A stretch of 64,000 nt of DNA from NCBI RefSeq assembly GCF_009733535.1, contig NZ_SMMI01000013.1, forward strand, positions 62,001-126,000. The letters are read 5' to 3'. The translations under genes and the position numbers were made by a program. The notes below the pieces were generated by a model that saw only the letters and a program-made list of their open reading frames with translations, had not been told where the DNA came from and did not search any database. This document shows, piece after piece, positions 27,470 to 35,913 of this stretch; the stretch's first letter is position 1, and every line of letters begins with the position of its first letter. The DNA is from Sphingobacterium endophyticum (GTDB taxonomy: Bacteria; Bacteroidota; Bacteroidia; Sphingobacteriales; Sphingobacteriaceae).

Positions 27470-30400
27470 ATGAAAAACCTATCCTTATTACTATTCTTTT
27501 TTTTCTGTTTATGCATTAAAGGGTATTGCCAGGGATATAATTTTGATCATTTTACGATCAATGAAGGGTTATCTAACAATGCAGTGTTATGCAGTGTACA
27601 GGATAAAAACGGGTTTTTATGGTTTGGTACAAAAGACGGGTTAAATCGTTTTGATGGCTACACTTTTAAAAAATATTTCAGTGATATAGATGAGAAGAAT
27701 GGATTAGGGACGAATTATTTCACTTGTTTATTGGTCGACCAAAAGAATAGACTTTGGGTGGGGACAGATAATGGCCTTTATAAATTTCTAAATGAGAAAG
27801 ACAGTTTTGTTTTAGTGTTGGCTACTAAAATGAAGGAAATTACCGAAATACAGCAGGATAAACATGGTAAAATTTGGTTTATATCTAATTACAAGTTATT
27901 CAGCTTTGATCCTAATAAAAGTACTGAACCTAAGCTTGAATGTAATGGTAAAACAGTTACTTCCATCACGAAGAATAAAAAAGGGGAAATTTGGTTTTCA
28001 ACCCATGAAGGGATCTTTCATATAAATCAATCTCAAGCTATTCTTTTCAATACCCTTAAGAACATTAAATCGATCAATGTTGAGGTTCTTTTTTTCGATA
28101 TAAATGACAATTTGTGGATTGGTTCTCAACATCATGGCCTATTAAAATTTGATCAGAAAAATCAAAAGTTGGAGCTGGTTCTAGCAACTGTAAAAAAAGG
28201 CACTAATTTATTTGTAAGAGATATTAAGAGTTATAATCCAAGTGAGCTTTGGATAGCTTCTGAATCCGGTCTTATCGTTTATCAAAAAAATACAAATAGG
28301 ATTAAAGTTTATACCCATGAGCATGACAATCCGTGGTCAATTGCAGATAATGCGGTTTATTCTATATTGAAAGATCATCAAGGCGGAGTTTGGGTAGGCT
28401 CTTTTTTTGGAGGCCTCAGTTATTTCCATCAAAAACATAATTTATTTGAAAGGAGATACCCAAGGAATGACCCTAATTCCATTTCTGGAAATGCTGTTCG
28501 GGAAATACGGGAAGACTCTAATGGTAATCTGTGGGTAGGTACTGAAGATAATGGGTTGAACTTATGGAATAAAAAGGAGAATTCATTTCAGCATTTTTCT
28601 ACTAAAACAGGACTTTCCCACAATAACATTCATGGTTTAGAAATTGTTGGCGACAGCTTATTAATCGGAACCTTTAATAATGGGCTGGATATATTGAGTA
28701 TTAATGGTAAAAGAAGGATTGCCCATTATAATCAGGAGAATACTGATTCAACTTTAGGCTCGAATTTTATTATGAGTGCCTATAAGACTAAAAATGGTAG
28801 GATATTTTTGACAAGTCCGCAAGGGCTTTATCAATTTATACCCGGTCATGATAAATTCCTTAAGGTTCTAGTTGTTCCAGATTCCATATTTTACACCTCG
28901 ATTTTAGAAGATAAGAAGGGAAGAATTTGGTTGACGACATGGAGGGATGGAGTCTATACTATCGACACAAACTTAAAGAAAAGCAGGGTTTTTAAGCATG
29001 ATTCAAAGGATGCAACTACCATAAATAGTAATAGAACTAATAAAATTCAACAGGATTCCGAAGGGAAAATATGGATTGCCACAGAAAATGGATTAACTAT
29101 TTGGGATGAGAATTCTACGCCAATCAAAAGTTTTACAAAATCTGATGGGCTTCCTAGCAATTTAATTCTTTCGATGCAGGAGGACTCTAATAAGAATATG
29201 TGGCTTTCTACAACCAATGGGTTAATCAGTATAGAGGTGAATAAACTAATATTAAGTGTTTATAATAAAGAGTTTGGCATGTCTAACTTACAGTTTAACT
29301 ATAATTCGATGCATAAAGATAAAGATGGCTTTATGTATTTTGGATCTACGAATGGCCTAATAAAGTTTCATCCTGATAGTTTGTTAAAAAGTAGAAATTC
29401 AGAAACAAAAGTTCCTATTTATTTTACATCTGCAAAATCATCAAAACGTCCAATCAATATTCATGATGCTTCAATTTTAGGGGTGGACTCTAAATTGACT
29501 TATAATAAGTTGGTTTTGGATTATGATGAATCAACCTTAGAGGTTGATTTTGCAGCATTGAATTATGTTGATGCAGCTTCGACATCCTATATGTTTAAGT
29601 TAAAAGGATTTGATAATGATTGGATATTGAGTCGAAATAATATGGCTTATTATACGAAATTACCAACAGGAAACTATAGCTTATTGGTAAAGGCAATAGA
29701 TAGTCAAGGAAGGATTATTTCGGATGAGATATGTATTCCAATTGAAGTAAAGAGGCCATTTTGGGCGAGTAATATAGCAATCATTATCTATTCTATCGTT
29801 TTGATATTAATCATCTTCTTTGTCTATCAATTTTTTGATGGAAAAATTAAGGATAAAAATAGAAGGAGATTACTTGAGATCAATGCTAATCGGGAAAGGC
29901 GCCTTTACCAGTCAAAATTGGATTTTTTTACACAGGTAGCTCATGATATCAAAACTCCATTAACATTAATTAAAGGGCCATTGGAAAAGCTGGTTGATCA
30001 TAGGGAGCTAGGTGAGGATCGCACAATTCGTTTACTTACGACGATGCAAAAAAATACAGATAAGTTGGTGAAATTAACGAATAGTATTCTAGATTTTAGA
30101 AAGGTAGAAACTGGAGTTAATCCTCTTGATTTGAAGAAAATTGATATCTCAGGATTAATTCAAGAATATGTTTATGATTATCAATCTTCCTTTCAAATCG
30201 AAAACCTAAACTTTCAATATCATATTACTCCGGGTATTTATGGTTTTGCTGACGAGGATATGATATCGAAAATAATTGAAAATCTATTTTCCAATGCTTT
30301 AAAGTACTCGGATAAATTCGTTGAAATAAATTTGTTTTTAAAAGAAGATTTAAAATATTGGATTCTTGAGGTTAAGAATGATGGAGCTATACTAAATAAT

Positions 30401-30586
30401 CGAGAAATTGAGTATTTATTTAAACCATTTCATAGATCTATCAAGCATAGTCAGATTGAAGGTTCAGGACTGGGATTAGCTTTATCACATTCATTTGCCT
30501 TGCTCCATGAAGGTGATTTGCGATATATTGATAATTCCGAAAAATTAAATATATTCGTTTTAGCTATCCCATTAAACTTGAATTAA
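27470..30586 (+). CDS. PUL sensor histidine kinase, unfused HTCS-type
   Basis: About 1038 residues with ATG 27470; the TTG 24 bases earlier is less likely. A signal peptide (ends near YCQ) precedes about 14 WFGT/WVGT-type reg-prop blades forming two beta-propellers, a Y_Y_Y domain (near residues 655-760), one transmembrane helix (about 769-790), HisKA with His825 in AHDIKTP, and a HATPase domain with NLFSNALKYS and GSGLGLALS. This is the sensory half of the hybrid two-component systems that detect glycans in Bacteroidota, but the receiver and AraC domains are in the next gene. It probably controls the divergent SusC/D locus. Confidence 0.93.
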   Translation: MKNLSLLLFFFFCLCIKGYCQGYNFDHFTINEGLSNNAVLCSVQDKNGFLWFGTKDGLNRFDGYTFKKYFSDIDEKNGLGTNYFTCLLVDQKNRLWVGTDNGLYKFLNEKDSFVLVLATKMKEITEIQQDKHGKIWFISNYKLFSFDPNKSTEPKLECNGKTVTSITKNKKGEIWFSTHEGIFHINQSQAILFNTLKNIKSINVEVLFFDINDNLWIGSQHHGLLKFDQKNQKLELVLATVKKGTNLFVRDIKSYNPSELWIASESGLIVYQKNTNRIKVYTHEHDNPWSIADNAVYSILKDHQGGVWVGSFFGGLSYFHQKHNLFERRYPRNDPNSISGNAVREIREDSNGNLWVGTEDNGLNLWNKKENSFQHFSTKTGLSHNNIHGLEIVGDSLLIGTFNNGLDILSINGKRRIAHYNQENTDSTLGSNFIMSAYKTKNGRIFLTSPQGLYQFIPGHDKFLKVLVVPDSIFYTSILEDKKGRIWLTTWRDGVYTIDTNLKKSRVFKHDSKDATTINSNRTNKIQQDSEGKIWIATENGLTIWDENSTPIKSFTKSDGLPSNLILSMQEDSNKNMWLSTTNGLISIEVNKLILSVYNKEFGMSNLQFNYNSMHKDKDGFMYFGSTNGLIKFHPDSLLKSRNSETKVPIYFTSAKSSKRPINIHDASILGVDSKLTYNKLVLDYDESTLEVDFAALNYVDAASTSYMFKLKGFDNDWILSRNNMAYYTKLPTGNYSLLVKAIDSQGRIISDEICIPIEVKRPFWASNIAIIIYSIVLILIIFFVYQFFDGKIKDKNRRRLLEINANRERRLYQSKLDFFTQVAHDIKTPLTLIKGPLEKLVDHRELGEDRTIRLLTTMQKNTDKLVKLTNSILDFRKVETGVNPLDLKKIDISGLIQEYVYDYQSSFQIENLNFQYHITPGIYGFADEDMISKIIENLFSNALKYSDKFVEINLFLKEDLKYWILEVKNDGAILNNREIEYLFKPFHRSIKHSQIEGSGLGLALSHSFALLHEGDLRYIDNSEKLNIFVLAIPLNLN

Positions 30587-30587
30587 A

Positions 30588-31388
30588 ATGCCTATTGAAG
30601 CTGATGTCCGGAAGATAATCTTGTTAGTGGATGATCATCAAGAGATTCTAGATTTTTTAACTGATGATCTATGCGACGATTATGATATCGTTCAAGCCCA
30701 TAATGGACATTTAGCTATTGAAGTATTATTAAGGCAGCATATTGATCTAATCGTTTCGGATGTGATGATGCCGAAAATGGATGGATTTGAACTTTGTTCA
30801 ATTATTAAAAAAAATCCGAATTGCCAGCATATTCCATTTATTATTTTGACTGCTAAAAATAGTTTACAAGCCAAAATTGAAGGATTGGAATATGGAGCTG
30901 ATGCATATATTGAAAAACCTTTTTCACCCTCATTTTTACAAGCTCAAATTCGCAGTTTAATAAAAAATAGAATGTTTTTAAAGGAGCATTATTCAAGTAA
31001 TGATAATGCTGGAACTATAAATCCTCCCACAATTGAAGAGGATTTTATGGATAAAATACAACAATTAATTATCGATCATATTGATAACACCTCTTTATGT
31101 GTAGAGTTTTTAGCAGATAAATTAAATGTGAGTCGCCCGACACTGTATAGAAAAATCAAGATGACCTCGAATCTTTCTCCAAATGAATTAATCAATAATC
31201 TTCGTTTAAAGAGGGCTACACAATTATTAAATAATGGTTCCTACAAAGTGTACGAAATTTCTAGCATGGTTGGGTTTAGCTCAAGTTCTCACTTCATTCG
31301 AAATTTTCAGAAACATTTTGGATACAGCCCAAAAGAATGGGGATCAAAATTTCAATCTGAACGACAAGTTCAATTTAGGTTTGGATAA
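30588..31388 (+). CDS. Response regulator with receiver and AraC-type DNA-binding domain
   Basis: 266 residues. The receiver domain (about 8-125) has acidic pair D15-D16, phospho-acceptor Asp58 in IVSDVMMPKMDGF and the conserved Lys in IEKPF. An AraC/XylS helix-turn-helix occupies about 155-258 (VSRPTLYRKIK and VGFSSSSHFIRNFQKHFG). Only one base separates it from the kinase gene's stop codon, so they are co-translated. Normally these two domains are fused to the kinase in one hybrid polypeptide; here they are separate. It is the likely activator of the divergent polysaccharide locus. Confidence 0.92.
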   Translation: MPIEADVRKIILLVDDHQEILDFLTDDLCDDYDIVQAHNGHLAIEVLLRQHIDLIVSDVMMPKMDGFELCSIIKKNPNCQHIPFIILTAKNSLQAKIEGLEYGADAYIEKPFSPSFLQAQIRSLIKNRMFLKEHYSSNDNAGTINPPTIEEDFMDKIQQLIIDHIDNTSLCVEFLADKLNVSRPTLYRKIKMTSNLSPNELINNLRLKRATQLLNNGSYKVYEISSMVGFSSSSHFIRNFQKHFGYSPKEWGSKFQSERQVQFRFG

Positions 31389-31412
31389 TAATTTTTCCAT
31401 AATAATATAACA

Positions 31413-31447
31413 AAAAATGGTCAATCGTAAGTTGACCATTTTTGTTT
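31413..31447 (+). terminator. Rho-independent terminator after the regulator pair
   Basis: Perfect 12-bp stem AAAAATGGTCAA / TTGACCATTTTT with a 7-base loop, followed by GTTTT. It is 24 bases after the stop. Confidence 0.85.
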
Positions 31448-31605
31448 TAAAATAGGTAGAATTCTATTTGAAATTCATCAATTGTTTGAATTGACCAATT
31501 CTCATAGATGTAGGGTTGAATTCATTATTAGCACAATTCATAATATGTATTTATGACGTTTAATAAAAAATCGTGTAAATATAGAATAACACTTATTATA
31601 TATGT

Positions 31606-31619
31606 GTAACATTAGTTAC
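31606..31619 (+). promoter_or_regulatory. Possible operator GTAAC-N4-GTTAC upstream of the MhqO-like gene
   Basis: A 5-bp inverted repeat with 4-base spacer, 116 bases before the ATG at 31735. The 31389-31734 gap otherwise has only the terminator and no gene. A CATCTTTG at 31676-31683 is a one-mismatch -7 box. A MarR-type repressor could bind here; this is speculative. Confidence 0.25.
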
Positions 31620-31734
31620 TTAATGAGGTTAATACTTCTTATCATACATCAATGAAATGGCATCAGATATTAGTCATCTTTGTATAACAAATATTTAAAG
31701 ATAAAGACAACAATAAAACTGAAAGGAAAATAAA

Positions 31735-32670
31735 ATGAACAATAAAGTATTAGGGCTTCATCATATTACTGCTATAGCAAATTTAGCCCAAAGGAATTTT
31801 GATTTCTACACAAGAGTTTTAGGATTAAGAATGGTTAAAAAAACCGTGAATTTTGATGATCCTGGGACATATCATTTCTATTATGGTGATGAGAAAGGAA
31901 ATGCTGGAACTATATTAACTTTTTTTCCATGGGAAGGAATTGGCAAGGGTAGGAATGGGGCTGGTATGGCTACTGAAATTGCTTATTCAATTCCAAAAGA
32001 TAGTATTGATTTTTGGATGGACAGATTTGGACAAAATAACGTTCTAACTGGAGAGTCCGTTGAGCGATTTGGTGAGATTTATTATCCATTTCTAGACCCA
32101 GATGGTTTAAACTTATCTTTAGTCTTATCAAAAGGCAATGATGAAAGAACAGGATGGTCTACTAATGAAGTCTCTAAAGATCATGCGACTAAGGGTTTTC
32201 ACAATAGTACATTGACTTTACGTGAGTTAGATCCAACAGCGAAAGTTCTGACTGAATTGTTAGATTATAAACATGTTGGCCAGGAAGGTAATCGGTTTAG
32301 GTTTATCAATGAGAATATAGATACAGCCAACATTATCGATATTCTAATTGATGAAAATTCATCTCGGGGAATTAATACTGCAGGAACCAACCATCACATT
32401 GCATTTCGAGTAAAGAATGATGAGGACCAAATGGAATTGCGCGAGAAAATCATGAGTTCTGGATTACAGGTAACTCCACAGATCGACAGGGATTATTTTC
32501 ATTCTTTGTATTTCCGTGAACCAGGAGGTGTTTTATTTGAAATTGCTACTGAAAATCCTGGCTTTGATGTAGATGAACCATTATTAGAATTAGGTTCAAG
32601 CTTAAAATTACCTAAACAATATGAAGGACAAAGGAGTGCAATTGAAAAGGTTTTGCCAAAGTTAACATAG
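31735..32670 (+). CDS. Ring-cleaving dioxygenase-like VOC protein (MhqO-like)
   Basis: 311 residues forming two vicinal-oxygen-chelate (glyoxalase/extradiol dioxygenase) domains. Metal ligands expected for the family are visible: His in GLHHITA (about residue 9-10), His in TNHHIAF (near 221-222), and Glu in LFEIATENPGF (near 274). The opening LGLHHITAI and the FFPWEG stretch match the MhqO/MhqE group, which opens hydroquinone or catechol rings in Firmicutes quinone resistance. The next gene, 67 bases downstream, encodes an MhqD-like hydrolase, the usual partner. Function in quinone or electrophile detoxification is inferred from family and pairing. Confidence 0.85.
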   Translation: MNNKVLGLHHITAIANLAQRNFDFYTRVLGLRMVKKTVNFDDPGTYHFYYGDEKGNAGTILTFFPWEGIGKGRNGAGMATEIAYSIPKDSIDFWMDRFGQNNVLTGESVERFGEIYYPFLDPDGLNLSLVLSKGNDERTGWSTNEVSKDHATKGFHNSTLTLRELDPTAKVLTELLDYKHVGQEGNRFRFINENIDTANIIDILIDENSSRGINTAGTNHHIAFRVKNDEDQMELREKIMSSGLQVTPQIDRDYFHSLYFREPGGVLFEIATENPGFDVDEPLLELGSSLKLPKQYEGQRSAIEKVLPKLT

Positions 32671-32737
32671 TCTCCAAGGTTTGGAATGTCAATTATTGCT
32701 TAGTTCATATTTGATAAAAATTTAAAATTGATACAGC

Positions 32738-33349
32738 ATGAATACAAAGATATATCAAGGTGGTAATTTAGAGAATCCACAAAATGCATTGATAATGATC
32801 CATGGTCGGGGAGGTTCAGCACAGGATATCATGGGGCTTTCAGAATATTTAAATGTTAAAGATTACTTATTGTTAGGTCCCGAAGCTGATCAAAACACAT
32901 GGTATCCCAATTCTTTTATAGCACCTATTTCAACAAATGAACCCCAATTAACTAGGGCCATTGAAATAATTTCGGAAGCCGTAAAAATTGCAAATGAGAA
33001 AGGTGTATTAAATGAGAATATATTTTTATTAGGATTTTCTCAAGGTGCTTGTTTAGCTTTAGAGTATAGTACAAGAAATGCAAAAAGATTTGGAGGCATT
33101 ATTGCATTCACCGGAGGATTAATTGGTGATAAATTATATAATGAAAACTACTCCGGGAATTTTGAAGGAACTCCTGTTTTTATTGGAACGAGTGATCCAG
33201 ACTTTCATGTTCCAGTCTCAAGAGTTCAAGAAAGCACATCATTAATGCAGGAAATGGGTGCAAAGGTTGATGAACGGATATATAAAAATATGGGTCATAC
33301 AATAACCCAGGAGGAAATCCAAATTGTAAACGATACGATTTTTATTTAA
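32738..33349 (+). CDS. Alpha/beta-hydrolase, carboxylesterase (MhqD-like)
   Basis: 203 residues, no signal peptide. Oxyanion-hole region MIHGRGGSAQD (about 21-31), nucleophile Ser in GFSQGA (near 103), Asp in TSDPDFHVP (near 153), and His in MGHTI (near 188) give a full catalytic triad. It belongs to the phospholipase/carboxylesterase group that includes MhqD. Adjacency to the dioxygenase gene suggests a two-gene unit that degrades or detoxifies quinone-like compounds. The ATG at 32738 is preceded by an untranslated gap of 67 bases. Confidence 0.87.
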   Translation: MNTKIYQGGNLENPQNALIMIHGRGGSAQDIMGLSEYLNVKDYLLLGPEADQNTWYPNSFIAPISTNEPQLTRAIEIISEAVKIANEKGVLNENIFLLGFSQGACLALEYSTRNAKRFGGIIAFTGGLIGDKLYNENYSGNFEGTPVFIGTSDPDFHVPVSRVQESTSLMQEMGAKVDERIYKNMGHTITQEEIQIVNDTIFI

Positions 33350-33365
33350 ATTTTTGAATAATAAG

Positions 33366-33397
33366 AAAACCCCTCTAGCCTAGACTATTGGGGTTTT
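33366..33397. terminator. Bidirectional terminator between convergent genes
   Basis: AAAACCCC / GGGGTTTT stem of 8 bp with a 16-base loop, with A and T runs on either side. It lies 16 bases after the hydrolase stop and 86 bases past the DUF3829 gene's stop. Confidence 0.7.
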
Positions 33398-33483
33398 ACC
33401 ACTTAATAAACTATACTATACAATTTTAAATCTAATCCTTGTAAATTTTAGGAAACTAAAATTCTGTTTTATAAGGTATTGAC

Positions 33484-34428
33484 CTAATCAACGAAACTAT
33501 TATAACTTCTCAATACATCTTGAGCTGAGTTATCTAAAGTTGTTAATGCTGATTCGGATAAGTTTGTTCCGGCTTCTAATTCACGTAATACCACACGCAT
33601 TTTTCCTAGGAAATCATTTACTGAATCATTAAAGGAACCAAAGCTTCTCTCTCTATTTTTATATTCCTTTGGAATAGTATCTCCTTTGTTCTCATTATAT
33701 AACTTTTCTATTTCATTATATTTCTTTTGAAATTCAGTTTTTAGTTGAGAAATATCTTGAGTTTCAAATGCTAATGAATTAGTTCTTTCAACCTCATTTA
33801 ATAATTTCTTTGATCTTAGGAACTGATTTTTTATCGGACTTCCGTCTAATGTTGTTTCTTCAGCTTTTTCCACGACTGGTGTTAATTTATCAAAGATTTG
33901 ATTGGAGGCATCCCGATTCTTTTTAATTTCTTGCATTGCCTTGTCTCTGAATTCCACCATTTTCTTCCCATTATCCTCTTTCCAATCTTCAGCTGATTTG
34001 TAGACATCAATATCTTTATTTAGGGCTTTTAGAGCTTCAAAACTTTCGTTCATTTGATCTATTAAAGGCTTATATTCTTTTGAAAATCCATCTGGATAAA
34101 CAATTCGATCCATATTATTTATAGATGGTGGTGTTACCATTATAGGTGCAATTGTATTAAATCCATCCGGATTAGATATTCTACTTTTAATATATTCGTC
34201 TAATCGCTCGAAATTGTCTGTAAATGCCTTTATATTGGAACTTTGATTATTATCAGCTTTTACAATAAGGTTATTAAAAGCAATTATTTCGTTTGCTTCC
34301 TTCTTATCATCTTTTTTACTGAAAATGCTTGAACTATTGCTGTCAGATTTGCCTTTTTCAGAACTATTGCAACTGAACAATAATCCCATAGCTAAAAGGC
34401 CTGAAGCATAATAAATATGTTTTTTCAT
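33484..34428 (-). CDS. DUF3829-like lipoprotein
   Basis: 314-residue lipoprotein with lipobox LLFSC (Cys20). The mature region is Ser/Lys-rich at first, then almost entirely helical, with FNNLIVKADNN near residue 50 and several long amphipathic helices, as expected for DUF3829 (YiiG-like). The family has no assigned function. The upstream gene on the same strand (DUF4870) is 43 bases away. Confidence 0.75.
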   Translation of the reverse strand: MKKHIYYASGLLAMGLLFSCNSSEKGKSDSNSSSIFSKKDDKKEANEIIAFNNLIVKADNNQSSNIKAFTDNFERLDEYIKSRISNPDGFNTIAPIMVTPPSINNMDRIVYPDGFSKEYKPLIDQMNESFEALKALNKDIDVYKSAEDWKEDNGKKMVEFRDKAMQEIKKNRDASNQIFDKLTPVVEKAEETTLDGSPIKNQFLRSKKLLNEVERTNSLAFETQDISQLKTEFQKKYNEIEKLYNENKGDTIPKEYKNRERSFGSFNDSVNDFLGKMRVVLRELEAGTNLSESALTTLDNSAQDVLRSYNSFVD

Positions 34429-34471
34429 CTATAATAGAATAGTAGTGTAGAATCAATTTTAAATCATAATA

Positions 34472-34792
34472 TTATCCAATAAATTGGAAGTTATTTGCCG
34501 CCCAGTTTCCAATAATTGGTAAAGGTTTTTGGACACCATTTGAAGCATTGATTATTCCTAAGATTAATAAAATAGGTGTGATCAATCCTAGGTAACCTAT
34601 AAAATAGATCCCTGTTGTATACATGATGATATTTAAAATAATTGAAAGGACAACACTAAATACGAATAGACCAAATGCTTGTCTTAAATGGTATTTTAAA
34701 TGGTTGTCAGCTTGGTCTTTACCTGAAAAATAAGCTATTAACCAACCTATAAATGTAATATAAGCTACAATTGATAATGTTTTGTTGTTCAT
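34472..34792 (-). CDS. DUF4870-like small membrane protein
   Basis: 106 residues with about three transmembrane helices. A short cytoplasmic segment contains KDQADNHLKYHLRQAFGL, the conserved basic/His stretch of DUF4870-type proteins between helices 1 and 2. Role unknown. It sits between the zinc-ribbon gene (15 bases upstream) and the DUF3829 lipoprotein gene and is probably co-transcribed with them. Confidence 0.75.
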   Translation of the reverse strand: MNNKTLSIVAYITFIGWLIAYFSGKDQADNHLKYHLRQAFGLFVFSVVLSIILNIIMYTTGIYFIGYLGLITPILLILGIINASNGVQKPLPIIGNWAANNFQFIG

Positions 34793-34807
34793 GATATTTG
34801 TTTTATT

Positions 34808-35143
34808 TTATTTAAATGAATGGACTATAATGCTTATTAAAAAGAATACAAATAGGATAGAAATTAAAGCATAGGTGTAAAACGGTGTTTTCACTTCTTT
34901 TTTTAATCTTATTCCTTCCAATTTCATATCAGGAGTAAATTCTGAATATCTCCGTTGCTGTTTGCAATGCACACACACTGATCTTATCTCTTTCCAAAGC
35001 GGAAATAGGGGAATCCAAAAAAGATGGAAATAATTTTGATATCCGATGTAAGCCAGAGAGCTAGGGTTTGAACAATATGGACATTGCAACTCTGAAACTT
35101 GAGTGCCAATTCGACTTTTACGGATTCCAAATAAGAATATCAT
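34808..35143 (-). CDS. Zinc-ribbon protein with C-terminal membrane helix
   Basis: 111 residues. Two pairs of cysteines (CPYC near residues 21-24 and CVHC near 57-60) indicate a zinc ribbon. A FHLFWIPLFPL segment between them and a C-terminal transmembrane helix (about 88-108) follow. This is the layout of small zinc-ribbon membrane proteins of Bacteroidota. No partner or function can be named. It is the first gene of a likely three-gene leftward unit. Confidence 0.75.
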   Translation of the reverse strand: MIFLFGIRKSRIGTQVSELQCPYCSNPSSLAYIGYQNYFHLFWIPLFPLWKEIRSVCVHCKQQRRYSEFTPDMKLEGIRLKKEVKTPFYTYALISILFVFFLISIIVHSFK

Positions 35144-35490
35144 ATAACTCCTTTTGATTTCTCAAAGGTTTAAAATCCTTTTCAAGAAGGCAACCTTTGT
35201 TAATCTACAATGTTTATACGTCATTAAAATTCATATATACAAAGTCTCTACATATTAAAACAAATGATTGATAAACAAGTGTTTGTGATATTTAAACTTG
35301 AATTTCTAAAATTATTAGTAGAGAAATTGCGTGGGATTATTTGAATATTGTATTTAGGATACAATGAAGTAAAGAAATCCAATTGATGGGTTTTCGATCC
35401 TGTATTTTATAAGGATTCAGAGATAAATAAAAAATAAACCTTTTATAATGAGGAAGTTTTATTGTTTATTGAAAAAAAACTTCAATTAGA
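35144..35490. other. Intergenic region without visible gene
   Basis: Spacer between the leftward zinc-ribbon gene and the tRNA-Lys promoter. No open frame, hairpin or repeat was recognised. Confidence 0.5.
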
Positions 35491-35521
35491 TTGGGAATTT
35501 ATATGAAAAAGCCTACCTTTG
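35491..35521 (+). promoter_or_regulatory. tRNA-Lys promoter TTG-N20-TACCTTTG
   Basis: TTG at 35491-35493 and TACCTTTG at 35514-35521 with a 20-base spacer match the Bacteroidota -33/-7 consensus. The tRNA starts 42 bases downstream. Confidence 0.75.
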
Positions 35522-35562
35522 CATCACTTCAAACAACGAAGGGTTCTTGTTAAGAGAACAAC

Positions 35563-35635
35563 GATTCCGTAGCTCAGCTGGTAGAGCAATACACTTTTAA
35601 TGTATGGGTCCTGGGTTCGAATCCCAGCGGGATCA
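35563..35635 (+). tRNA. tRNA-Lys (anticodon TTT)
   Basis: Complete cloverleaf: acceptor GATTCCG/CGGGATC (one G-T), D-arm GCTC/GAGC, anticodon arm ATACA-CTTTTAA-TGTAT with TTT at the anticodon position, T-arm CTGGG-TTCGAAT-CCCAG, discriminator A. The CCA end is not encoded (the next bases are CAA). A consensus promoter precedes it and a terminator follows at 35642. Confidence 0.97.
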
Positions 35636-35641
35636 CAAATA

Positions 35642-35671
35642 AAAGCTCAATCTTTCGATTGGGCTTTTTTT
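35642..35671 (+). terminator. Rho-independent terminator after tRNA-Lys
   Basis: AAAGCTCAATC / GATTGGGCTTT stem (11 bp with one wobble), 4-base loop TTTC, then a T run. Confidence 0.85.
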
Positions 35672-35672
35672 G

Positions 35673-35703
35673 TGCCCGCGGATGAGAACCCGGGTTCGAA
35701 CTA
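35673..35703. repeat. Inverted partial copy of a tRNA 3' end, containing GAACCCGGGTTC palindrome
   Basis: The reverse strand reads GGGTTC-TC-ATCC-GCGGG-CACA, closely matching the tRNA-Lys T-arm/acceptor 3' half (GGGTTC-GA-ATCC-CA-GCGGG-AT-CACA) with small gaps. A perfect 12-bp palindrome lies at 35686-35697. It could be a relic of recombination at the tRNA end or part of a small RNA. The remainder of the gap to 35913 shows only a 9-bp inverted repeat (35815-35823 with 35839-35847) and no gene. Confidence 0.45.
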
Positions 35704-35913
35704 TTTTTTTTAGTTTAGTAGTTAGACCTTTTTAGTATAACAGGGATCAGTTTCAAAAGGATTGGGATAAATCTAAAAACGATGGATTTGTTTATTTATT
35801 TTATAATAAAAATGAAATTCTGATAGGTAAAATTAATTTCAGAATTTAAGGTCATATCTGCGAAATAGCATATCTTAGATAAGTAATCATTCGTAAATGT
35901 CTCAGGTTTAATT

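Noticed and set aside
35815..35847. 9-bp inverted repeat AAATTCTGA/TCAGAATTT as a terminator
   Set aside because: No T run follows and no gene ends nearby; probably chance in AT-rich DNA.
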